The notes beneath the pieces are model-generated. The model was given only the letters and a program-made list of their open reading frames with translations, was not told the origin of the DNA and did no database searches. A stretch of 64,000 nt of DNA from Austwickia chelonae (GTDB lineage: Bacteria > Actinomycetota > Actinomycetes > Actinomycetales > Dermatophilaceae): NCBI RefSeq assembly GCF_003391095.1, contig NZ_CP031447.1:434001-498000 (forward strand). Direction: 5' to 3'. The translations under genes and the position numbers were made by a program. This document shows positions 17,556-26,371 of the stretch, piece after piece (the stretch's first letter is position 1; each line of letters starts with the position of its first letter).

Positions 17556-18190
17556 ATTCACTATTCGGTCAGTGATTTCGCCGAGGATGCGATCGTTTCG
17601 GGCGATATCTCCCGAAACGATCGCGGGTTCGGGGTGATCGTCGGTGATACCGGGTGGACTTTCGGATTGGTGTGGCATGTCGCACCGGATGGGAAACAGC
17701 TGACCTGGTATCGCTCGGTGGGTGCGGTTCCTGCGTTGTTGAAGGGGCGTAACGAGGATTTCGACTACCACTTCGGCGAGGGCGCAGCGGGTAAGGCGTG
17801 GGCGACGAAGGATGTGTGGTCTTCGTTCCCGGTGCGAGGAAGGCGGAGGGCGTGGCCGCCCGGGCAGCGGTAGCGGCGGGTGTCGTCTGCGTGTTGGCTT
17901 TGCCCTTGGTTGAGGACGGCCGGGTCGTCGGGGTGCTCGAGTTCGTGGGGAACAGCCCGCAAGATCCGAGCATCGTCCCGGTGATGAACATCGTGGGGTG
18001 CACCTTGGGCCAGACGTTGACCCGGTTGCACGCAGTGGAGCGGATCGAGGCCTCTCGGGTTGACCTCAAGGCGACTAGCGCTGTTCTGCACAACGTGAAT
18101 ACTGCTCAGGAGGAGCGATCTGCGATGCGTGCTGCCTTGGACACCATTCGTACCGAATTCGGGTGGGCCTACGGGTCGGTCCTCGTAGTC
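17556..18190 (+). pseudogene. Broken GAF-domain protein, probably chemoreceptor fragment
   Basis: Two overlapping frames together read as parts of GAF domains: WTFGLVWHVAPDGKQLTWYR, then FGEGAAGKAWATKD in one frame, continuing in another frame as VVFVPGARKAEGVAARAAVAAG and LPLVEDGRVVGVLEFVG, then the start of a second GAF (EFGWAYGS). The join needs a shift of one or two bases near 17810-17820. No start codon and no signalling domain are present, and the second GAF is cut off after FGWAYGS. Tandem GAFs with this wording occur in actinobacterial methyl-accepting chemotaxis proteins. The gene is therefore a relic, degraded at both ends, next to the AT-rich island. Confidence 0.55.
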
Positions 18191-18225
18191 CTCACCACCC
18201 AACGGCGACCGATGGTGAGAAAATC

Positions 18226-18474
18226 TCAATGTCGAAGGGCACGCAGCACACCGGTCCCGCTCACCACCGCCACCAGTGCACAGAGCACCCAGCTGCTCAA
18301 AACATACGGTGTCTGACCGACCCACTCCCGCCCAACCACCGCATATGTCCATGCCAACAGAATCGATACAAGGGGAAGAAGCACCACTGTGCAGGCCACA
18401 CGCAGCGTGGCACCCGAAAGACACATCACCCACACCGTGTCCTCGCGGAACTCTCTGGGATAGGGACCGGGCAT
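18226..18474 (-). other. Small ORF with transposase-like N-terminus and hydrophobic tail
   Basis: An 82-codon reading frame begins MPGPYPREFREDTV, which resembles the start of IS3/IS481-type OrfA proteins, then changes into hydrophobic segments (TVVLLPLVSILLAWTYAVVG and a second near the end). I read it as an insertion-sequence remnant fused to unrelated sequence at the island edge; it may not be expressed. A genuine small membrane protein cannot be excluded. Confidence 0.25.
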
Positions 18475-18662
18475 GATGACATCCTCCCCGCCAGCGCCTC
18501 TTGGCACTAACGATCAGTTGTCACCGATTCGTTCCTCACGCCCGATCATGACCTACGGCCTGACTCTTATGCGATATTTAACCTAACCAGGATTAACTGA
18601 ATGATATAGCTATATCTACATATATACAGTAAAGCACTGCATAGCGCCCAAATCGCCACCAT

Positions 18663-18692
18663 TTGAACTTTTAGGATAGATGATCCTATATA
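18663..18692 (+). promoter_or_regulatory. Putative lanA promoter with internal operator
   Basis: TTGAAC (18663-18668) and TATATA (18687-18692) are spaced by 18 bases and point toward the lanthipeptide precursor. An inverted repeat TAGGAT-N5-ATCCTA (18672-18688) fills the spacer, a position suited to a repressor. A 14-base palindrome GATATAGCTATATC lies at 18603-18616. The leader to lanA would be about 170 bases. Confidence 0.45.
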
Positions 18693-18869
18693 AAATTTTT
18701 TAGTGTTTACGGTGTACTGAGTTCTACTGCATGTAACAATCGATCCCGTTAGATCGCTTTGACCTCTAAAAATTCTTGGTGGTCGAGCGAAGTTATGGAC
18801 TCTGTCGACCATCTCCGAGGTCGTCAGAAGCGAAAGAGACACGGCGCACTACAGAAAGCGAGGAAGATT

Positions 18870-19028
18870 ATGGATGACAAATTTGACCTTGAGGTGAACG
18901 TTCATGAGACCTCACCCCGGACGGGCGGTTGGGTTACGTCAAAGTCTTTGTGTACTCCAGGCTGTATTACAGGATTCATGATGTGCAACGAGGTCACTAA
19001 GGGGTGCACGATCCGCATCACGGGTTAA
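18870..19028 (+). CDS. lanA: Class I lanthipeptide precursor, nisin/subtilin-like
   Basis: This 52-residue precursor has a class I leader with the FDLEV box (residues 5-9, family FNLD) and SPR at 15-17, followed by TGG. The core carries SKSLCTPGC (24-32), the ring A and B block shared with nisin and subtilin that binds lipid II, then ITGFMMC (ring C, T34-C39) and TKGC (ring D, T43-C46). Only four cysteines are present, so nisin ring E is missing, and ring C is one residue shorter than nisin. W21 would be the first core residue if cleavage follows GG, as in subtilin; cleavage after R17 is the nisin-like alternative. The start at 18870 is preceded by GCGAGGAAG. LanB and LanC are encoded downstream. 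Confidence 0.92.
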   Translation: MDDKFDLEVNVHETSPRTGGWVTSKSLCTPGCITGFMMCNEVTKGCTIRITG

Positions 19029-19635
19029 TATATCCAGAAGATCTGGTCCTTATTCAGGCTATCTGAAAGGGTCTGGATTATCTATGGAATCTTTGTTGCG
19101 AGTGAATCTGAGGGCATCATTCACGATGCCATAAGAACGCAACTGTCCGACCTGTGAAGCAGTGAATTCGCATTTGTAGGTGTGCTGAGATATGAAAATG
19201 GCGCTCGTCTTAAGAGCCGTCAGCTATCAGGCTCAAGCTCGGAAAAGGTGACTGGCATGTTACTACTCTTGAGTGGAACTTAATCGGCAGAGGACCTTAG
19301 GAAATATTGGGTCTTCCGCTGATAACTGTTGTTCACTAGGTGTCGAAATTTGGTAAGTATACCTGGCACCGCAGGAGTGGTTATTTTCCCTCTCGGGTCA
19401 CTCCGCAATCGCTTGGCTCAAATGCCATTTTTGTGGAGGTGAATTGACTAGCATCCTATGACCCACTGCTTCACAGGTATGCAGCGTCTTTACCAGTTCA
19501 GGATCAAATTTTTTACATGATTTGATCCTGGGCCCAGACTGGTTTAAGATAAAGAATTGTTTGAGATTAATCTCAACAAGCGAGTTGAGTCCTCCATAAA
19601 GATTTCCAGAGATTCTTCCGATCGGAGAGCACCTT
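19029..19635. other. AT-rich intergenic region with operators and promoter
   Basis: No credible complete gene is seen here. A weak hairpin CCAGA-AGA-TCTGG (19034-19046) follows lanA. The region ends in the control site of the next operon (19499-19576). It separates the abundant precursor transcript from the transporter/biosynthesis transcript. Confidence 0.5.
19499..19576 (+). promoter_or_regulatory. Promoter and operators of the lanthipeptide transporter/biosynthesis operon
   Basis: TTGATC (19522-19527) and TAAGAT (19545-19550), 17 bases apart, form a good sigma-70-type promoter directed into the ABC genes. An 11-base inverted repeat (CAGGATCAAAT, 19499-19509, with ATTTGATCCTG, 19520-19530) covers the -35 element. 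A perfect 16-base palindrome TTGAGATTAATCTCAA (19561-19576) lies just after the expected transcription start. Repression by an unlinked regulator is inferred, because the island has no regulator gene. Confidence 0.5.
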
Positions 19636-20346
19636 ATGTTTAATGATACTCCTATTATAGATACAACGAAAGTCAGCCATAGATATGGCAAAAAAATGGC
19701 TTTGAGTCAGATTGATCTTGAAGTTAATTCGGGACGTATATACGGGCTAATTGGCCCAAACGGGGCTGGAAAATCAACACTCCTTAGCATTCTGTTGGGC
19801 CTCACGGTTCCTACCACCGGATCGGTTCGAATTTTTGGTAAACCCTGGTCGTCTAATTCTCTTGATCATATCGGCGCGAGTATTAACGGCCCCGCTTTTT
19901 ACCCACATTTAACAGCAACGGAAAATATGCAGGTGCATGCCTATTTAATTGGCGCCAGCAAAGATGAGATTAATTCAATTCTAACTCACGTTGGGTTAGC
20001 GAATACTGGCAGGAGTAAAGCACGTTCTTTTAGTACTGGCATGAAAGCTCGCTTGGCTTTAGGTATAGCTTTACTTGGAAATCCTTCAATACTCATCCTT
20101 GATGAACCTCAAAATGGTCTGGACCCAGAGGGGATTCAAGACCTTCGTCGAACTTTGCGTGACTATGTAGCCACTGACCGGACAGTGATTATTTCAAGCC
20201 ATCTTCTTGATGAAGTTTCTCATGTGGCAGATGACATAGGAATTCTAGATTCAGGACAGCTCCGCTGGCAAGGACCAATGGAAGACTTATCTGAATACGG
20301 GACTCTTGAGGATGCTTTCTTTGAGATTCTGCGAGGGAACAAATGA
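19636..20346 (+). CDS. lanF: LanF-like immunity/bacitracin-type ABC ATPase
   Basis: This 236-residue ATPase resembles LanF/BcrA proteins, which expel lantibiotics from the producer membrane. Walker A is GPNGAGKST, the signature is FSTGMKARL, and Walker B is ILILDEPQNGLDPEG. In the region where other ABC ATPases have the Q-loop it reads SINGPAFYPHLT, a layout like that of lantibiotic immunity ATPases, although the residue there is N instead of the E often seen. It overlaps the permease gene by ATGA. The promoter and operators at 19499-19576 drive it. Low GC and AT-ending codons contrast with the flanking chromosome. Confidence 0.85.
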   Translation: MFNDTPIIDTTKVSHRYGKKMALSQIDLEVNSGRIYGLIGPNGAGKSTLLSILLGLTVPTTGSVRIFGKPWSSNSLDHIGASINGPAFYPHLTATENMQVHAYLIGASKDEINSILTHVGLANTGRSKARSFSTGMKARLALGIALLGNPSILILDEPQNGLDPEGIQDLRRTLRDYVATDRTVIISSHLLDEVSHVADDIGILDSGQLRWQGPMEDLSEYGTLEDAFFEILRGNK

Positions 20347-21869
20347 ACACGACCCATGTTTCATTCGGCAAATTGCTGAAAGCGGAAGAGCTGAGATGGC
20401 GACGTAGCTTGCCGCAGAACCTTATCTATCTTGCGGGTTTTTATGGAGTGATAGTTGGATTTCTTTACTATCTCTCTGGAATGCAGCGTTCCTGGCAAGG
20501 TGTTCTTAACTGGAGCAACATGTGGGTCGCTTTTGTGGGACCGCTCTATGCTATTTTTATCGGGGTTTCAATGATCTCGATGGAGGGCCGCACAAGGAGT
20601 GGCGGAACCCAGTGGAGGAATATTAATCAACGATTCATTTCTTCTGCAAGAACAGTAATTCTTTGCGCTCATGTTCTCGCCACTAATTTCCTTGCTTTAA
20701 CGGTTCCGTGCCTCATCTTTTTATTAACTGGGAAGTCCCAGGGATTTCCTTCAGGAACCGTTTTCGCTCTCATCTTTGTATCCGCATTCTCTCAAATTTT
20801 CTTGGCTACTCTTTCCGTTCTAGTGGCGAGGTTATTTAACAGCTCCCTCTCCTTGCTGACTTGCTCAATATTTTATTTATCTTGGATATTTGTTGATACC
20901 GTTGAGGCGTCCAATTGGATGCTTTGGCCGCCTAACTGGGCTTTGCGGCCGACTCTTCCACTTATTGGCACCCATGCTAATGGGGTTGCGATCGCGCCCC
21001 ATCATGAACTATGGGGAATCTCTTTGTGGTCAGCTCCGCTCTTATCGATAGCTTTGACAGTTTTGTTGACTTTATGTCAATTTATTATCCCAAATCGTTC
21101 ACTCCTATCGCATGTACACCGCTTTACTGACTCTTCAGTGGAAACTTTTGACAAGAGTAGTACTCTCGGGATGAGTGACTCCAGCGTATCGCGCGCAAGC
21201 GAGACTTCAAAAGCTCATCAGAGATTTCAAACTTATCGAGTAGTGTGTTCACTGCTGATAATTACCGCTCGAAGCCGGGCGCTCTGGGCAAGTCTCATGA
21301 TCATGGTCTTAAGCCTAATATTTTTACGCTGGCAGTCACCAGTGGGTGTTGCTCGGGTTCTTGTCTCGATTTCTATTCCTATAGCTGTTTCTGTACTACC
21401 TATCTACTTATGGATCATGATTATGCCAGGGTGGCGAATTTTTGCCACTCGTAGACCTCGCTTTATTTTTCCTGTAATTCTACTTACCCTTGGCGTGGTC
21501 GCTTTTCTAAGCGTTGGCATAGCATTTACTTTTGCAATTCTGGCATTTAAAGGTCTGAGTGTCGCTATCTCGATACAGTTATGGATGAGCTGTACTCTTC
21601 TTGCCGGCACAGTTGTTCCAATAATTATTTGGATTACTAGTCGCTTAGGATCGTTTGCGGGGGCGGTGATAAGTATCTTTGGAGTAATTTTCGGGGTGTT
21701 GATTAGCGGCACCCCACTCGGTGGCACGCTTTGGCCATTTGTTCCGTGGGCGTGGGGTGGGCTAAGCGACCCATCTCAGCTTGTCTTAGCAACAGCAATT
21801 TTTCTGGTGTCTAGCCCGACTCTTGTTTTCCTAGCAGGAAAATCAAGCGTAACCGGGATTTCCAGATAG
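20343..21869 (+). CDS. Double-length ABC permease, LanE-LanG-like fusion
   Basis: This 508-residue integral membrane protein contains two similar-sized hydrophobic halves (about residues 20-260 and 300-500), each with roughly six helices, joined by a hydrophilic linker rich in Ser and Thr (about residues 262-295). The start FGKLLKAEELRWRRS and the second-half start SLLIITARSRALWASL mark comparable positions. Lantibiotic immunity systems normally use two separate permeases, LanE and LanG, of about 250 residues. A single chain could replace both. Translation is coupled to the ATPase. Immunity is the likely job; the fusion reading is inferred from length and hydropathy. Confidence 0.75.
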   Translation: MNTTHVSFGKLLKAEELRWRRSLPQNLIYLAGFYGVIVGFLYYLSGMQRSWQGVLNWSNMWVAFVGPLYAIFIGVSMISMEGRTRSGGTQWRNINQRFISSARTVILCAHVLATNFLALTVPCLIFLLTGKSQGFPSGTVFALIFVSAFSQIFLATLSVLVARLFNSSLSLLTCSIFYLSWIFVDTVEASNWMLWPPNWALRPTLPLIGTHANGVAIAPHHELWGISLWSAPLLSIALTVLLTLCQFIIPNRSLLSHVHRFTDSSVETFDKSSTLGMSDSSVSRASETSKAHQRFQTYRVVCSLLIITARSRALWASLMIMVLSLIFLRWQSPVGVARVLVSISIPIAVSVLPIYLWIMIMPGWRIFATRRPRFIFPVILLTLGVVAFLSVGIAFTFAILAFKGLSVAISIQLWMSCTLLAGTVVPIIIWITSRLGSFAGAVISIFGVIFGVLISGTPLGGTLWPFVPWAWGGLSDPSQLVLATAIFLVSSPTLVFLAGKSSVTGISR

Positions 21870-22043
21870 TTTTCTAAATATTGAGACTGTCCCAAGAACT
21901 ATGGAAAGAGCAGATACCTTCTTGGTAGAAGACACTACTTACGCGGAAACACTTTCTTTTCATAGAAAGTCTTAAACTTGCTCTTACAAGATTCCTTTTG
22001 AGCAGGGAACACATACCACCTGAATTATATTCAGCCACAAAGA

Positions 22044-25000
22044 ATGAAGAGGAAAATGGGTCATATTTTTTCGAAGTCGTCAACATCTTCCTCTGCCGAC
22101 AGATGGCAGGCTGATCCTTCTTTAGCCGTTCGCACATCTACTCAAGAGACCAATAAATATCCAACTAATATCAACACTAAAGAACCTCTAGATCTGATTA
22201 GAGAGCTTTGGCTTGACCCAATTCTGCAGGAGGCCGTAATTTTAGCGAGTCCTAATCTTGCCAACGCGATAAACAAAGTCTTACGAGATGAAGAGTCTAT
22301 CCCGAATAAAAAAATTATGACACTCCGCAGGAGCCTACTGAAGTATGCTATTAGGATCTCAACTCGACCGACTCCATTTGGCCTATTTGCTGCCGTTTCA
22401 AGCACTTCTTTTGGAAATGAATTTCTTGTTATCTCCAACGAGGGAGTGAAGTCGGCAAGGATTGCTCAATCAATAGTAATGAAATTGCAAAATAAAGCTG
22501 AAATGACCTTAGAGAATTTTTGTGTATCCATAAATCCCACAACATTTATTCATGGAGATCGGCTCCATGCGGCACTGAGTAATCTTAAAACCGAGAGTAC
22601 CAACTCTCGAGTAGATGTTCGCATCAATCCTGCCTTAGATTTCATTCTTAATGAAAACCCTAATTCTATGGAGATAGGTACACTAAGAACACTTTTAATT
22701 CAGAAATTTGGTGAATCGAATAGAGATAAAATCCACGGACTGCCGAAGGAGCTAATTAGAATCAATGTGCTTGTTACTGATATTTCTTCGTCTGCCTTTG
22801 ATTCAGACCCTGCAGAAAAACTCATAAAATTTTTTCCAGATGAACTTGACCCTTTAATTGATCTAATCGATAGGTATTCTGCCACGCCCTTAGGGAGCGG
22901 GCAGGGGGAACTCTTATTGATTTTAGAAAAGCTAGGTAAATTTCATATTTCTGAAATTCAACGAGGTATCCAAGTAGATTATCAAGCTAGACTTGAAGGA
23001 AACGTTCCGAATAGTCTTAAGGAAATTGTACCAACCGTATTTGACGGGCTCTGCAGATTGACCTCTATCCCTTCAGGATCTCCCAATCTCTCGGCACACG
23101 CAGATAGATTTTTAGAAAAATATGGGGAAACTGAAGTTTCTTTACTTGATGCATTAGATTTAACTGCGGGGATTGGAATGCCTGCAGGATATGAGACATC
23201 TTCCCATAAACAAGAAAGAGTTTCTCATAGGACTACCCCTGAGCTCACCTCGCTTCTGTCCTATTTGATAGAAGAATCAAGAAGTTGCAGGAAGGAGAGC
23301 GTAGAGATATCACCTGAACTAGTTTCAAAAATTCCATACGCAGGTAAATTACCTAGTTCAGCAGATTTATTCATTGAAATGCATGAGAACAATCAAGAAA
23401 CGCAATATGCGCTAGGCGCTACTGGAGTTGCCTTCCCAGCAGGTAGGTCTATAGGTCGTTTTGGATGGGGAAATAAAATCTTTAAAGATCAAGTAAAGAA
23501 GTACGCAACGCATGACCAAAAATACAATAGCTCTGATCTAATATTACAGTTAGAGTATTTAACAAATAGTGCTGTCGCTAATGATCTTTTCTTGTCACCG
23601 TTAGCGTATGATAACGTCCTTATCTTGACCAAACCAAGCTCAGAGGCATGCTCAGTAAGAACCGTACATGATCTTTTGCTGGGTGTTCATGATGGAAAAT
23701 TCTATGTTCGTGATATTTTATCACAAAAACGTGTAATCTTTCGTCGCTTAAATCTAGTCACTTCCGAATTAACCACTGACTTAGTGAGATTTTTGGAAGA
23801 TATAAGCAATGATGGATTCTGTAAACCATCCTGGTCATGGGGGGCTTTGGAAGGACTTCTAGATTTCTATCCAGGAGTCACTTATGCTGGAATCCAGCTT
23901 TCTTCGGCAAAGTGGAGAATTCCTACAGAAGTGAAAAATACCAAGGATCTCAAAGACTGGATGCAAGCTAAAAGAATCCCGCGCTATCTCCTCGCCGGAG
24001 AAGGAGACAATCAACTTCTTGTAGATTCTCAAGATGAGACTCACCTGGACCTTTTAATGCGCGAAGTTAAGCCAGGGTATAGTTTAGTCCAGAAAGCTTT
24101 AGATCCTAAAATGCTTGGTTACGCCAGATCCAAGGAAGGAGAATCCAGTCTTTCAACAGAAGTTATAGTATCTGTATTGAATTTAACTCCTAATGAGGAA
24201 ATCAACGATCCTTTACCGAAATATAGGAAGAGATACGATCCCGCAGTAACCTCACGCTTCCTTTCGCCAGGCGATGATTGGTGGTATTTCAATATCTATT
24301 GTGATCCACAAAATTTCCGCAAACTTTTTGAGTCTGTCTATAAATCTTCATCATGCGTCGGGTTCTTTGTTCGATACAATGATGGAAAAGATCACCTCCG
24401 CCTTCGACTCAGGGACACCGGATCCTTCCCTCTGGAAGTATCTAATCTATTAGTTACATTAAAAGACGAAAGGCAGATATCTGAATGGACTATCTGTTCT
24501 TACGAAAGAGAGATTGAAAGATATGGAGGTCCTGAAACAATTAAAAATTGTGAGAGTTTATGGTGCATAGAGTCAAAGATAGTTGCACTTCACGAAGCTG
24601 CGAGTTTCGTGGACTCAGCCAAAAATGAGGAAGATCGGATTATGTTCGGTGTTCCTTTGGTTCTCTCTTGGCTCGATAGCCTTCAAATTTCGGATCGAGA
24701 GCTCCATGAGATGCTTTTGCTAGCCATCGCGGGATATAAAAATGAGTTTTCACCACAGATCTCCGAGCTAAATAAAAAATCCAGAAAATTTAACAAAAAG
24801 CTGGTAATTTTACCTGACATCTCTGGTATGTTAACACCTTATCAGAAAAGAATTAGCTATACGATGAATAATAGTAAGGAAAGAATCTCTTCGAAAGAGA
24901 ATTATGTTGAAAAAGTATCAATGAATTTGAGCCTACTTCACATGTGGTGTAATAGGCTTGGATTTAAGAGACACGAGGAGTATGTGCTGGCCGTAATTGC

Positions 25001-25046
25001 AGATAAAATTATTCGTGACAGAATTTATAAAATAAAGGATATCTGA
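22044..25046 (+). CDS. lanB: Full-length lantibiotic dehydratase LanB
   Basis: This 1000-residue enzyme dehydrates Ser and Thr of the precursor using glutamyl-tRNA, the class I mechanism. The N-terminal glutamylation domain shows LLKYAIRISTRPTPFGLFAA near residue 110, the hallmark R-x-T-P-F-G. The C-terminal elimination (SpaB_C) domain begins near residue 742 with GDDWWYFNIYCDP and carries FFVRYNDGKDHLRLRLR. Length matches NisB/SpaB, so nothing is truncated. The start is uncertain between 22044 and 22056; AGAGG lies just before the latter. It is separated by 174 bases from the transporter genes and by 2 bases from lanC. Confidence 0.95.
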   Translation: MKRKMGHIFSKSSTSSSADRWQADPSLAVRTSTQETNKYPTNINTKEPLDLIRELWLDPILQEAVILASPNLANAINKVLRDEESIPNKKIMTLRRSLLKYAIRISTRPTPFGLFAAVSSTSFGNEFLVISNEGVKSARIAQSIVMKLQNKAEMTLENFCVSINPTTFIHGDRLHAALSNLKTESTNSRVDVRINPALDFILNENPNSMEIGTLRTLLIQKFGESNRDKIHGLPKELIRINVLVTDISSSAFDSDPAEKLIKFFPDELDPLIDLIDRYSATPLGSGQGELLLILEKLGKFHISEIQRGIQVDYQARLEGNVPNSLKEIVPTVFDGLCRLTSIPSGSPNLSAHADRFLEKYGETEVSLLDALDLTAGIGMPAGYETSSHKQERVSHRTTPELTSLLSYLIEESRSCRKESVEISPELVSKIPYAGKLPSSADLFIEMHENNQETQYALGATGVAFPAGRSIGRFGWGNKIFKDQVKKYATHDQKYNSSDLILQLEYLTNSAVANDLFLSPLAYDNVLILTKPSSEACSVRTVHDLLLGVHDGKFYVRDILSQKRVIFRRLNLVTSELTTDLVRFLEDISNDGFCKPSWSWGALEGLLDFYPGVTYAGIQLSSAKWRIPTEVKNTKDLKDWMQAKRIPRYLLAGEGDNQLLVDSQDETHLDLLMREVKPGYSLVQKALDPKMLGYARSKEGESSLSTEVIVSVLNLTPNEEINDPLPKYRKRYDPAVTSRFLSPGDDWWYFNIYCDPQNFRKLFESVYKSSSCVGFFVRYNDGKDHLRLRLRDTGSFPLEVSNLLVTLKDERQISEWTICSYEREIERYGGPETIKNCESLWCIESKIVALHEAASFVDSAKNEEDRIMFGVPLVLSWLDSLQISDRELHEMLLLAIAGYKNEFSPQISELNKKSRKFNKKLVILPDISGMLTPYQKRISYTMNNSKERISSKENYVEKVSMNLSLLHMWCNRLGFKRHEEYVLAVIADKIIRDRIYKIKDI

Positions 25047-25048
25047 GA

Positions 25049-26371
25049 ATGAGAGATTTCACGCAAGAAGATAAACATAAAGCTGAAGCAGTAGCGCGTG
25101 GGTGGGAGATTCTAGATCGAATTAGAAAAAATTGGGAGTTAACAAAAAATGAGGGGATCCGTCATCCTCTTATTCGTAGCAGTGTTGTGCCCTGGCACCC
25201 GTTATCGCTAGAAGCTGGAGATTTAGGATTATGCCTAATATATTCTAGTGCTGATAGATTTGATCCAGATGGGCAATGGGATTCGCTTGCGCATAAGCAT
25301 GCATCAGTTGCTTTCGACTATTTCTGCAATACATCTGATTTAAATATTGGATTATTTTCTGGAGCTTCAGGTCTAGCTTTCGCATTGACGTCTCTTTCTA
25401 GAGAAGGACGTCGCTATAAGAATGCTTTAAAATTTATTAATGAAACTTTGATACTTAAGACACGAGCTCTAATTAGCAACTTAAATCCAAATCAAGGCAT
25501 TCCTACAGATAGCTATGATATGGTTAATGGCCTATCTGGAGTAGCGTGGTACATTTTACACCGATCTACTTTATATGGGGGTGCAATAAAATCATCCGAA
25601 GACAGTAGACTGGAGAAACTTCTGGAAGATATTCTAGAAGAATTTAAGAGAAGGGCAAGCTTACTTCCTTATTTAAAAATGGGATTTTTTACAGATTCTA
25701 CTCAGATAACAAATGTGGAGCAAGCATATTATGGTCACTTAAAAAGTGGCTATATAAATGTAGGATTTGCTCACGGCTTAGCCGGAGTATTAGCAGTACT
25801 AGGTGAGGCAAAAAAGCAAGGATGGCGCGGGTTATCTGATTCAATCCTTCGCATTAGAAGTACTTTAAACAGATCCATTGTATACACTAAATATGGTCCG
25901 GATACTGACTACTATATTTATCCACAGTCAAATGGCAGATATCAAGAATTTACCAGATCTGCATGGTGCTATGGAAATCCAGGATTAGCCATCGCAGTGA
26001 ATTTAAGTGTACCAAGCCATCCGGATACACTACCCAGTGCTAAGTCTTTAATTGCATCTTGCATTAAACGACCTTCGAGTATTCAGCAAATAGACAACCC
26101 TTCGCTCTGTCATGGATATTCAGGGCTCCTGCTTTCATCTGCCAATTTGGGAGTATCAGATGATAAATCGTTGGATAAAATTTTATTAAACTGGAATGCT
26201 AGTCGCACTTATGGATTAGATGTGGAGCATAGTCAAGATTACTGCGTCGACTCTCCTGGGGTTCTTGAAGGGTCTGGCGGAGCTGCAGTAGCACTCCTGC
26301 ATATAGGCGAGTACGGAGATATTGATTCACCAGTTCGACTTCAACTTTTTGGAAGGCGTTCGGCATGTTAA
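25049..26371 (+). CDS. lanC: Lanthionine cyclase LanC
   Basis: This 440-residue cyclase adds cysteine thiols to dehydrated residues to close lanthionine rings. The zinc ligands are visible: C307 in WCYGNPG, and C354 and H355 in LCHGYSG. The GFAHGLAGVL motif, with the usual GxxHG pattern, precedes them. Length is normal for NisC-like proteins. It starts 2 bases after lanB, and its end overlaps the next ATPase gene by 7 bases, so the operon continues into the second ABC system. The protein should be active on the four-cysteine precursor. Confidence 0.95.
   Translation: MRDFTQEDKHKAEAVARGWEILDRIRKNWELTKNEGIRHPLIRSSVVPWHPLSLEAGDLGLCLIYSSADRFDPDGQWDSLAHKHASVAFDYFCNTSDLNIGLFSGASGLAFALTSLSREGRRYKNALKFINETLILKTRALISNLNPNQGIPTDSYDMVNGLSGVAWYILHRSTLYGGAIKSSEDSRLEKLLEDILEEFKRRASLLPYLKMGFFTDSTQITNVEQAYYGHLKSGYINVGFAHGLAGVLAVLGEAKKQGWRGLSDSILRIRSTLNRSIVYTKYGPDTDYYIYPQSNGRYQEFTRSAWCYGNPGLAIAVNLSVPSHPDTLPSAKSLIASCIKRPSSIQQIDNPSLCHGYSGLLLSSANLGVSDDKSLDKILLNWNASRTYGLDVEHSQDYCVDSPGVLEGSGGAAVALLHIGEYGDIDSPVRLQLFGRRSAC

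Noticed and set aside
19029-19157. 43 codons in frame after the lanA stop, including WIIYGIFVASESEG, faintly like a LanB N-terminus
   Set aside because: There is no start codon and the similarity is too weak to call a second precursor or a LanB remnant.
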